Shown here in pieces: positions 12,506 through 23,213 of a stretch of 64,000 nt of DNA. Each line of letters opens with the position of its first letter. Positions within the stretch are counted from its first letter, which is position 1. Source of the stretch: Boswellia sacra (taxonomy: Eukaryota; Streptophyta; Magnoliopsida; Sapindales; Burseraceae); contig SNVD02014509.1 of assembly GCA_013180625.2 (NCBI GenBank), positions 1 through 64,000 of the forward strand. Direction: 5' to 3'. A program made the position numbers and the translations under genes. Below the pieces are notes generated by a model that did not search any database, was not told the DNA's origin, and saw only the letters and a program-made list of their open reading frames with translations.

Positions 12506-13319
12506 TAGGGTTTCAAGACTACAAAAGTTTTTTAGAATAGAGAGAAGCAAGACGAGAGAGAGTGGAGAAACTGTTGATTGAGTATGGTATGAACAGAGAA
12601 TGCCCTAACTATTTTCGTGATATACTTGGCTAATTTAATATATTTTTGTTTCCCACAAAATTTAATTTTAAATCATCTTCGAAAACAACTCAATAAATAT
12701 CATTAACGAACAAGAATTCAAAATTTGATTTTCATTAAAATAAGGAATTATAATAGAGTTAGGATTCTCGCCACTGAAGTTTCTCCCCTTAAATTCAATA
12801 AAGCTAACATGGCATTTTGACACATAGACACACAAGATAAGTCAAATTTCAGATAGGCACAAAGAGCATCGTATGATATGAAAAACGTAACAGAAAATAG
12901 TTAAATTTAACGTAACAACAATATATGAACATCATATGAATCATTCTAAGAAAACATATTTCAAAGCTGTTTATTATTTTCACATGAAAGCTATTTATTT
13001 TTCAATCAATTGAGATGTCAAAAATTTTATTTTAACATATTATGAATTAATCACATTGGATTATGAATATAGTAGCTTTCACATAATATACAGGTAGTCC
13101 TTTTCATTTAAGTGGGTGACCTCAACATATTTCTTAGATACCCTGAGGTTACTCTAAATGATGGCTTTCACACATCATATATTGGTAGCCCTCTCTGTAG
13201 TATTCATTTAAAACTAGTATCTTATCATTCACACAATTTTTATATTACAGCTCACACATGCTAAAATAGAAGAAAACTTATGATATTGTAGATATAATTA
13301 TCATAACAGCAAGCAGTGT
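12506..13319. other. Spacer between RNase H and third ORF, family A copy 1
   Basis: AT-rich non-coding DNA, about 0.8 kb, closely matched by 25151-25955 in copy 2. The conserved spacer suggests the third ORF is expressed from its own or a spliced transcript rather than by read-through; that is inference. No promoter motif is clear. Confidence 0.5.
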
Positions 13320-16300
13320 TTATTTAGAAAACTGACTAATGCCTAAGGCCTTTCTTCGATTCTTAAATCTTATTGTATCTAATGCCTTAGTGAACAAGTC
13401 AGCTAATTGTTTATCAGTGGAGAAGTGTTCAATGTGTATCACCTTAGACTCTACAAGTTCCCTTATAAAATGGTATCTTATGTCAATGGGTTTTGTTCTA
13501 GAGTGTTGAACAGGATTTTTGGAAATGTTTATAGCACTAATATTATCATAAAACACAGTTATAGGTTTTTGTTCAATACCATAATCACTCAACATTTGTT
13601 TCATCCACAGTAGTTATGTGCAACAACTTCCTGCTGCTATGTATTCAGCTTCAGTAGTAGACAAAGAAATAGAATTTTGCTTTTTGCTGTGCCAAGAAAC
13701 TATGTTAGTACCAAGATAAAAACATCCCCCTGATATACTTTTTCGGTCATCTGCATTTCCTGTCCAGTCAGCATCACTAAACCCTGCAAGATAATCATTT
13801 GTATCTTTAAAAAAACAGATACCATAATCATGGGTTTCATGTACATACCTGATGATTGTCTAAGTTGCTAAAAGATGTGATTCTTTGGGATTTACTTGAA
13901 ATCTTGCACAAAATCCTACATTAAAGCACAAGTCTAGTCTACTTGCTGTGAGGTGTAATAAACTACCAATGATGCTTCTATACAAACTTGCATCAACCTC
14001 TTTTCCTGCATTGACTTTTGAAAGTTTCAGGTTAGTACTGATAAGAGTTTTCATTGGTTTTGCAATCTCAAGTCCAAATTTCTTTCTAAGATTTTTAGCA
14101 TATTTTGATTGAGATATGAATATCCCATCATTTAGTTGCTTAACCTGTAATCCAAGAAAGAAATTTAATTCTCCTACCATATTCATCTCAAACTTTTCCT
14201 GCATCAACTTAACAAACTAATTAGTTTTGCTTTTGTTAGTTGATCCAAAAACAATGTCATCGACATATATTTGAGCAACAATAAAATAGTTAGATTCATG
14301 TTTGATAAACAAAGTTTTATCATTGATGCCTCTTCTATAACCTCTGTTGATCAAGAAATTTGTCAACCTTTCATACCAACCTCTAGGAGCTTGTTTCAAT
14401 CCATACAAAGCTTTATGCAATCTGTACACAAAATCAGGATGTTTAGGATCTTCAAAACCCTTAAGCTGTTCAACAAAATCTTCTTCATTAAGATAGCCAT
14501 TTAAAAAGGCTATTTTAACATCCATTTGGTAGAACTTAAAATCAAGTAAACAAGTAATTGCAAGTAGTAATCTGATTGACTCAAGTCTAGCTACTGGTGC
14601 AAAGGTTTCATCAAAGTCTATGCTTTCTACTTGTGTGTAACCTTGTGCTACTAGCCTAGCTTTATTTCTTACTACTTGACCACTTTCATCAGTTTTATTT
14701 TTGAATATCCGTTTAGTTCCGATGACATATCTATTTTCTGATCTAGGAACTACTTCCCATACTTCATTTCTTTTAAACTGATTAAGTTCATCTTGCATTG
14801 CCTTAATCAAAACATCTTCTTTTAAAGCTTCTTTCACATTTTTTGGTTCAACTAATGAAACATAACATGCAAATCTTACCTAATTTCTTACCTTGCTCCT
14901 AGTTTTCATCATGCCATCTGGTGTTCCAATGATAGAGTTGGATGGATGTGCCTTCTGGATCCAAGTGGGTTGATCTTTTCTTTCATCTTCATTTCTAATT
15001 AAGTTTTTGTTCCGATTTGAGTTGTCAGTTGTCATGTCGTGTCTGATGTAACAATAGTTATTTTCTCTTTCATAACTGAATCGTCTTGATTATTCTTGCT
15101 GTCAGAATCTGACTTTTCTATATCTTCTGTTAAACTGGTTATGCTTTCCTCTTGTGAGTATTTTGCAGAATCATCCAGATCATCAAATACTACGTTTGCA
15201 GATTCCATGAGTGCCTCAGTTCGAAGATTATAAACTCAAAATGCTTTGCTGTTTTGTGCATATTCCACAAAAACTCCTTCATTACTTCTTGGATCTAATT
15301 TATCTAACAGTTCTCTGTCATTTAAGATGTAACACCTGCATCCACAAACATGAAAGTATTTCAAATTAGGTTTTCTACCTTTCAAAATTTCATAAGGTGT
15401 CTGATTAGAGTCAGGTCGTAGAAAAACTCTATTTGAAATGTAACAAGCTGTGCTTATTGCTTCAACCCATAGCTGTTTGGTCAACTTTTTGCTATTGAGC
15501 AATCACTCTAGCCATCTCTTAAAGAGTTCTATATTTCCTTTCTACAATGCCATATTGTTCAGGGGTTTTGGGAGCTGAAAATTCATGATCAATTCCATGA
15601 TATTTGCAAAAGTCAGCGTAGCTAACATTTTCAAATTCCTTGCCATGATCATTTCTTATCCTCACTATCCTGCCAATGTACCTGTTTTGCTCATTTTCAA
15701 GCTTAACACAAAGATTCCTGAAAGCTTCAAAAGTGTCAGATTTTTCTTTAATATAATCAACCCAAGTATATTTAGAAAAGTCATCCACACAAACAAATAT
15801 GTATCTCTTACCTGTAATGCTTTCAATTTGTATAGGACCCATAACATCCATGTGAAGCAAATCAAGTATTTTGGATGTGCTAAGATGTGGATTAAATTTG
15901 TGTGAACTTCTAATTTGTTTTCCCATTTGGCATGGTCCACAAATTTCATTTACTTTATCATCAAAATTAGGAACTCCTTTTACAGCACCTAACTTAGCTA
16001 ATTTAACCAAGTCTTTATAATTAAAGTGTCCTAATTTTTGTTGCCACAATTCTAAATCTAAAATCTTAGCTTGAAATACAATGTTTTACGAAATAACAAT
16101 TATCTGAATATCTCTTTCCTTCTAAAATGCATTTACCAAAATTATCTAAGACCATACATTTGTTTTGTATGAAATTAACAATATACTTGTCATCACATAT
16201 CTGACAAGTACTAATTAGATTAGCTTTCAAACCTTCAACTAGCAAGACATTTTGAAAGTTGGGTAGGCCTTTGACATTCAAAGTGCCGTTACCAATGATC

Positions 16301-18217
16301 TTACTCTTTTCTCCATCTCCATAAGTGACATTTCCTTCCCTGCATGCTTCAAAATTTTTCAAAAACTATTTATTTCCAGTCATATGCCCGGAACATCCAC
16401 TGTCAAAATACCACAAACAGTTAAAAGAATGTTTAAGAGCAGTAAGAGCAACATTGCATACTGTCTTCTCTTTCTTAACCCACTGCAATTGTGACTTTGG
16501 TAATAGTTTGAACTGTTTTGATCTTTTAGGCAAAAGATTCAACAATTTAAAGCATCTAGGCCTAATATGTCCTTTTTAACCACAAAAATAACAAATTGGA
16601 ATGAATTTTCTTACCTTTTCAGGACTAGATTTGAAAGAGCTCAGAGGAGAAACAAATGTTTCATTGCCTTTTGAACTAGGACTTGATCTTTTTGAGTTAG
16701 GTTCATAATTTTTACCTGATGTTGAAGTTTTACAAACACTGTTGTTGATGAGGATGCAACATTACCTTCTGAATATCCCAATCCATTTTGTTGGAGTTGT
16801 CTCTTCCAAGACTCATGACCTGATCAAGTTTAGCTAACCCAAGTCTGAGTTGATCAACACATCTTTTGCTCTCCATCAGTTCTGTTGTAATTTTCTCAAT
16901 ATATGTTGTTTTGTCTGTCAAAGCAAGCTTAAGTTTTGTGATACAATTTTCAGCATATGATTTTTCACATTTCAGCACTTCAATCTCTTTCTTTAGAGTT
17001 TTGATTTCCTCTTTCTGACTCAACCATTCACTATAGAGTGCATTGTAGGTTTCTTGCAACTCTTCATAGTATTCTGGATCATTTTTTGTATCTGAATGAT
17101 CAACATTGGTTCTGCAGTGTTCTGTTATGTCAGTCATAACTGCTTTCCCTTTATTAGTTGTTGATGCTGTAAATGCAACAAAATTACTCATGCATTCTTG
17201 ATCTTCTGAATCAGATTCTGATTCATCACTCAAGGTAGCTGTCAAGCCTTTGTTCTTCTTCCTGAGATTAGCACATTCAGATTGAATATGCCCATAACCT
17301 GAATATTCATAACACTAAATCTGTCCTTTCTTATCAGGTTGCTTCGATTTCCTCTTGTCATTCTCCTTGTTGAATTTCCTAAACTTGTCTTAATTTGAGT
17401 TTGATGACTTTCCTTGATTCTTTTTCCTGAAATTCTTTTTCATGAACTTGACATAATTTTTTGTTAGAAAAGTAATCTGTTTAGAATCAGTTTCATCAAG
17501 TTCATCATTACTTTTGTCAATGGATTTTTCAGTTTTAACATTGAATGCAATGTTTTTTCCTTTTTGCTTCCTAGTACTCTGATTAATTTCAAAGTTTTGA
17601 AAAATGCCAATCAGTTTATCAACTCTTATCTCATCAATGTTTTTAACTTCCTCAATGGCTAAAATTTTAGGTTGAAATTTATTTGGAATAGACATGATTA
17701 TTTTGCTAACAATTTTTGTATTAGTGAAAGTTTTGCCAAGCACGTATGCAGAATTTTTGATGTGACATAACTTAGAGTAAAACTCAGAAATTGACTCATC
17801 CTCATGCATCATCAAGTTTTCAAATTAAGAATTCAGTCTAATCAATTTAGATCTTTTAATAGATGCAGTACCTTTATGTTTTACCTCAAGTATATCCCAA
17901 GCTTCTTTAGCCACTTTGCACCTAGAAATCTGTCCAAAATTATTTAAGTCCACTACAGCAAAAATTGCATTAAGAGTCTTTGAGTTCCAGCTTGAATGTC
18001 AGTATTCTTCATCAGTCCATTTCTCGTTAGATTTGGGTTCAGCATCACCAAAAGCATTCAACTTTGTTGGTGGTGCCCATCCTCTTAGCACACTGGTCCA
18101 TGCCCTGTCATCAAGAGATTTGATATCTATCATTATTCTTACCTTCCAATATGGATAATTACCATCATCAAGAATAGGTGGTTGTGTTCCGGATCCTCCA
18201 TTACGAATAAACTCCAT
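13320..18217 (-). pseudogene. Ty1/copia gag-pol of family A copy 1
   Basis: The ATG at 18217 opens gag (GTQPPILDDGNYPYWKVRI). The zinc knuckle at about 17274-17316 reads CYEYSGYGHIQSEC, so its second Cys is Tyr, and a stop lies just before it. A coiled-coil-like Lys/Glu-rich stretch follows (17245-16730). Protease has DSGCSGHMTG near 16390. Integrase (16049-15519) keeps CGPCQMGK and all three acidic positions (MDVMGP, RNDHGKEF, PEQYGIVERK). RT (14837-14217) has YVDDIVFGS near its end, then a stop, then the rest of RT (14207-13860). RNase H (13604-13320) contains the DNISAINISKNP and ADLFTKAL motifs. Gene order and motifs are standard for Ty1/copia. At least four stops or shifts make it defective. 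Confidence 0.92.
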
Positions 18218-18265
18218 TCTTCCAGATCAACGTGATCATTTCTTCAATTATCTATCAGTGAACCT

Positions 18266-18277
18266 GCTCTGATACTA
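18266..18277 (-). other. Primer-binding site, initiator Met tRNA type (family A copy 1)
   Basis: On the element strand the bases beside the 5' LTR read TAGTATCAGAGC, one mismatch from the TGGTATCAGAGC used by most plant copia elements. It starts minus-strand DNA synthesis and fixes the element's orientation. Confidence 0.82.
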
Positions 18278-19036
18278 ATTGTAAGTTCTAAAAGTATACA
18301 GTTATAAGTAATATAATAGTAAACTGTAATATAAATCGGCACAGGAGGATTTTATGTGGTTCGGTTATAAAACCTATATCCATGGACAACTTTAAAGATA
18401 CAATTCACTAAGTTCTTGTTTGTACAATCTTTAGGATCGTTTACAATGTTGATTCACTATCACACACTAACCTAATCTTTGTAAAACAAAATCTCACCAA
18501 GATCTTAAACTCTAGTGACACTGCTCACTCTCTAAATAGCTTAACAACACACTGCTAAGTAAATCATAATCACGACTTCTAACACTGAATTACATAAAAC
18601 ACTTAACTCGCAAATTCTCTCAAGTGTATACTAACTTAGACAGACCTAATAAAACATTCATGCCCGATTACAACCTTTCATACATGAATAAAACATTCAT
18701 AAAATCAAATCAATGAAGCATTCCAATTTGTGTTGAAGCTCTCCTCTTAATCCTTGGAATGCCGTGACTTAAACTCACACAACCAAAGTATATATTGTTA
18801 GCCCTAAGGTTACATGATAATTTTGATGATAACAATACACATTGATTCATTGTGATTTACTAACATGTTTATTTATGTGCAAGAGTAATATCATTGAAAT
18901 TATTGTAAAATCAATAAAAGGCTTATTAAAATGAAGTGTTGAAGCTAAGGAGAAGACTACATGTTAAAGGCACCAAAGTTTAAGAACAAGGTTTGACTCA
19001 AGGAATGTGACACATGAGCAATGTTCAATCAATTGG

Positions 19037-19700
19037 TCATATATATCTCTACAAATGCCCAAATGATGTGATTCTTGAGCCTTTGGAAAGCTTACTCAAT
19101 TTATAACACTTCATATGTTTTAATGAAATTCAAATTTCAAGTGCAAGATTGTCCAAATCATCATGCAAATTGAAATAAAAATAGAAGCAGCTGACATGAG
19201 CACCGAATACTCTTTTAGACATATCTTGAGCTAGAAATATCAAAATGACTTGATTCTTATGGAATTAGAAAGATGCCTTAAAGAGGCACATTTCATATGT
19301 TTTGAAGAAATTCAAATTTCAAATGGAAGGCCAACATAATTGACATGCAATTTAGTGGACTGACACAGAGAAGAAAAATTAACTCATATGAGCACCGAAT
19401 GATGTTTTGTCCATATCTTGAGATAGAGATATCCAAATGCTTTGATTCTTAATGTTTTGATTCAAATATGTAGATCTTTTATGTTTTGAAGAAATTCAAA
19501 TTTCAAACGGAAGGCTGACAGAATTATCATTCAATTCGGTGGACTGAAACAAGGAAGAAAAATCAAGTCACATGAGCACCAAATGGTTTTTTGGCCATAT
19601 CTTGAGATAGAGATGTCCAAATGACTTGATTCTTGATGTGTTCGAAAGCTTATTCAATTTTAAAGATCTTTTATGTTTTGAAGATTTTTAAATTTCAAAC
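19037..19700 (+). repeat. About 185-bp imperfect direct repeats inside family B LTR
   Basis: The phrase ATATCTTGAGATAGAGAT and its variants recur at about 19041, 19221, 19413 and 19597, each followed by a GATTCTT block and then an ATGTTTTGAAGAAATTCAAA block (well kept in most units). Spacing is 180-192 bp. The units are diverged, so they are older than the 65-bp array downstream. Reverse-complement equivalents occupy 31770-32470 and 34330-35020. Confidence 0.8.
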
Positions 19701-20040
19701 GGAACATTGACAAAAATGGCAGACAAGATTTTGGTTTTGATGGTGGGTAGAAAATTTGGAGTTGGTGTCTTCACTTGATTAAGTTCATCCCATTTACCTA
19801 TAAAAGGAGCCCTTCTCCCATGCATTCAGCAAGAAGAAGAGACAAGAATCTATCAAGCCACAAATAAGAGAATTATCAAGTTTAGAGAGCTTTTATATTC
19901 TTTATCTATTCTTTGAAGAGAGTTGTACTTTTGTTGTAAAAATTTTCTTTGTTCTTGTATTGTGGTGAGAGTGAGATCTTCTTGTAAAGGATAAAAGTTA
20001 TCCTTGAGAGAACTCTTTCCTTGGTAAGATTGTTCATCAA

Positions 20041-20370
20041 GAAGAATTCTTGGTGTGGTGTTATCAAGAGTTGAAGGAAGTTGCCTTGGTGAGGTTGTTC
20101 ATCAAGAAGAACTCTTGGTGTGGTGTTATCAAGGGTTGAAGGAAGTTGCCTTGGTGAGGTTGTTCATCAAGAAGAACTCTTGGTGTGGTGTTATCAAGGT
20201 TGAAGGAAGTTGCCTTGGTGAGGTTGTTCATCAAGAAGAACTCTTGGTGTGGTGTTATCAAGCGTTGAAGAAAGTTGCCTTGGTGAGGTTGTTCATCAAG
20301 AAGAACTCTTGTTGTGGTGTTATCAAGAGTTGAAGGAGAAAGTCTTGGTGAGGTTGTTCATCAAGCAAGT
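20041..20370 (+). repeat. 65-bp tandem repeat array inside family B solo LTR
   Basis: GAAGAACTCTTG starts at 20041 (as GAAGAATTCTTG), 20106, 20171, 20235 and 20300, giving five units with periods of 65, 65, 64 and 65 bases. The units are nearly identical, which points to recent expansion. A 92-codon repetitive open frame across the array is an artefact of a repeat without stops. Confidence 0.92.
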
Positions 20371-21043
20371 TGTAAGGATTTCTACAACTTAGTGGAAAGC
20401 TTAGCTCGTGGAGCTAGGAGTCTGTGGGCGTAGGCAAGGTTTGCCGAACCACGTAAATTGAGTTTACACTCTCTCTTTCCCTATACTCTTTACATTTATT
20501 TGCACTTGTGATTGTTCATTATTGTTATTCTCTTGTTTGCATCTTAGATCTCTTCTAATTTCATCTTATTCATCTTTATTCTCAAAGAAAGAGTGAACTA
20601 ATTTTGATCTTTAAAGAAAAGTTTTCTAAATCCGTATTTATAAATAAAAACCCAATTCACCCCCCCTCTTGGGTTGCCATACCTGGGTCAACATATATGT
20701 CATAACATTATATATATATTGGATGCCTGATCGAAATCTTCTTAAAATCCTGTAAAAATCCTAATCAAACTCTTATTAGGATAAAGATAAATATAATAGG
20801 AAGTGATATGAATAACCCCTAAAGGAATTAGGACACAAATAAATATTCTCCTATTTTAACTAGGATATATTAAATAATGTCCCAATCTAAGAGGATATTT
20901 ATTATGAATCAAATACTTCCTAAAATATACTTCTAAAAACAGTAAAATAAAAAAACAATATAATATTCTTATTTTATCACAAGTTGTTCCAAAAATCATC
21001 ATGAGCATGGCACATACAAGTGTAGTACATGTTGGCACTAACA

Positions 21044-21837
21044 TTTAACTAATTATATATATTTTTTATGTATCCAAAATTAGCCTTATTCAATTAATTA
21101 AATTATTTTGCAAATAATTACAAATGCAATTCATTAATTTGTTTTTTAAATTAAAAATTACGGAACTTATATATTAAAATTTTAAATTTATTTATTTAAA
21201 TAATACATTAGAAAATATAAATTTAAAGTAATTTATTTTTTAAAATTTAATTATGAAAAATAAAATAGGAGTCGCCAGAAGCCGCTGTAGTTGTCGCCAG
21301 TCATTGGTGCGATGACGCATCGGGCAAAACTGTCGCCACCACCATGATCGCCATCGATCGATTAGCCAGAACTCGTTGACTATGTCATGGTTCTCGTCAC
21401 TGATAAATGGGATCAGACGATCAAAGTTTCAAAACCGAAATTCTATTTTAAATAATTAAATTAATAAATATTTATATTTATATTTATAATTAATTTAAGT
21501 AATTAAATAATATATAGTAGATTATTTTACCTCATATTTTTCTTAATTTTTAAAATATAATTTATGATAATTTATTTTCAAAAATCTATATTGATTTAAT
21601 ATTATTTTAAAATAATCTTTTTGCTTTGAAAATTTACTTAATTTTTAATAAATTATTATATTTATTTATTTAATAAATCTACAAAAGTTTGATAATATTT
21701 TCTATAATATAAAATATATTATTTATTTTTAAAGGAAAAAGTGGAATTTAACTATTTATAAGAAAAATAAATTGATTTAATTAAATAATTATTTATTTTT
21801 ATATAATTTATATAAAAATTTAAATTTAATATCTAAG
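21044..21837. other. AT-rich spacer between the two family A elements with a GC-rich patch
   Basis: Very AT-rich DNA surrounds a GC-richer block at about 21268-21430 with repeated GTCGCC phrases. No open frame of note crosses it. It may be a small captured fragment or MITE core, but no inverted ends were found. Confidence 0.45.
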
Positions 21838-22699
21838 TGTTAGATCTCGAAGTATAAAGTTATATGCGATATAACAGTAAATTGTAAAGTAAAATGACAC
21901 AAAAGTATTTTACGTCATTCGGTTATAAAACCTACATCCACGAGTAGCTTTAGAGCTGCAGTTCATTAAGTTCTTGTTTGTACAATCTTTAAGATCGTTT
22001 ACAATGTTGACTCACTCTCGCACACTGACCTAATCTTTGTAAGACAAAATCTCGTCAAGATCTTAAACTCTAGTGACACTACCTAATTTTTGTCACTGAT
22101 AACTTAACATCAAACTGTTAAGTAAAACATAACCACGATGTCTGATACTAAATTATATAAACATTTAACTCGCAAGTTCTCTCAAGTGTATACTAACTCA
22201 GAGAGACTTAATCAAAATTCATGCACGATCACAACCTTTCATACATGAATAAGACACTCATAAAATAAAATCAAAGAAGCATTCCAATTGGCATTGAAGC
22301 TCTCCTCTTAATTCGTGGAATGTCATGACATATACTCCATCAACATACAAGTTATGTAAACATAACATTATATATATATTGGGATGCCTGATTGTAATAT
22401 CTTTAAAATCTTGTAAAAATCTTAATCAAACTCAAGTTAGGATAAAGACCAATACTTTAGGAAGTGATATAAGTAACTCCTAAATAAAATATGACACAAA
22501 TAAATATCCCCCTAATTTAACTAGGATACATCAAATAATGTCCTAATCTAAAGAGATATTCATTATGAATTAAATACTTCCTAAATTATACTTCTAGAAA
22601 CAGTAAAATAAGAAACAATATAACATTCTAGTTTTATTATAAGTTGGTCCAAAATCATGTGCATGGCACATGCAAGAGTGTCACATGTTGACGCCAACA
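21838..22699 (-). repeat. 3' LTR of family A copy 2
   Basis: The 862-bp segment starts TGTTAGATCTCG and ends GCCAACA, directly followed by a pyrimidine run ATCTCCCCCTTTTTGG (the polypurine tract on the element strand, 22700-22715). It aligns throughout with the LTRs of copy 1, with many substitutions. Confidence 0.9.
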
Positions 22700-23213
22700 A
22701 TCTCCCCCTTTTTGGCAACTTGTGATGAAAACACCAAACTATTTTTGATCAAAGAATACCACACAAAGATAGGTCCAAAACAACTATAAGCAATCATGAT
22801 CTATCAAACAGAAAACGACATACTTAAAGAAATATCAATTGTGTAGTTATAAATCACATAACAGAAAAATGTCTGAATGTAAATATCCTGCAAAAAATAA
22901 AACAAAGTGAAGTTGACAAACCTATTAAACAACACTTCAAACAAATCATGATCAGAGTAAATAACAAAAAGTGACAAAAAAATCAAACAAATGAAATTTG
23001 CAAGTAATAACACAAAACACAATAAAGTAAATCCTGCAAAGTAGCAAGTAAAATACACATGGCATAAAATAGTTCAAATACAAATATAAAGACTCCTCAC
23101 TCCCCTTTACTTACTACCCTTGAAGTCAAGGAGAATCAACAAAAAAATATCAAAACAGACAGAATTATCAGAAACTTCTTCTCCCCATTGATTTTAGAAC
23201 AAGTTCCAAAACA
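22700..23213 (-). other. Polypurine tract and 3' non-coding region, family A copy 2
   Basis: The tract beside the LTR (22701-22713 on the plus strand as TCTCCCCCTTTTT) is intact. Weaker runs near 23098-23106 and 23180-23186 correspond to the extra tracts of copy 1. The 84-codon frame at 22804-23058 is AT-rich and has no family resemblance. Confidence 0.6.

Larger units (their letters stand above)
18796..20693 (+). repeat. Solo LTR of copia family B with TATAT target duplication
   Basis: The 1898-bp segment starts TGTTAGCCC and ends GGGTCAACA. TATAT lies at 18791-18795 and again at 20694-20698, a clean 5-bp target duplication. No internal retrotransposon sequence is present, so it is the product of recombination between two LTRs of one element. 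The same LTR is found on the minus strand at 30940-32707 and 34206-35261, and starting at 63872 on the plus strand. It contains two kinds of internal repeat. Confidence 0.93.
9247..21043 (-). mobile_element. Sirevirus-like Ty1/copia retrotransposon, family A copy 1 (with nested solo LTR)
   Basis: Two LTRs of about 860 bp flank a minus-strand gag-protease-integrase-RT-RNase H block plus a third ORF. The 3' LTR is 9247-10110 and the 5' LTR 18280-21043, the latter split by a family B solo LTR. A primer-binding site complementary to initiator Met tRNA lies at 18266-18277. Several polypurine tracts lie between the third ORF and the 3' LTR. Integrase before RT defines Ty1/copia. The CysX2Cys knuckle, extra 3' ORF and multiple tracts fit the Sirevirus group by established descriptions. 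No 5-bp target duplication is evident (CTAAA left, TTTAA right), and the 3' LTR ends AA where CA is expected. Several stops show it is defective. Confidence 0.9.
18280..21043 (-). repeat. 5' LTR of family A copy 1, split by a solo LTR
   Basis: The two parts, 18280-18795 and 20694-21043, join to give an LTR of about 861 bp that matches 9247-10110. The interruption is the family B solo LTR at 18796-20693, flanked by TATAT on both sides. The outer end reads GGCACTAACA. Confidence 0.88.

Noticed and set aside
20055..20333. 92-codon repetitive open frame (and the opposing frame 20064-20261)
   Set aside because: It follows the 65-bp tandem array inside a non-coding LTR; the protein repeat is a by-product of the DNA repeat.
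20041..20370. Regular repeats considered as a CRISPR array
   Set aside because: The units are contiguous 65-mers with no unique spacers, inside a plant LTR.
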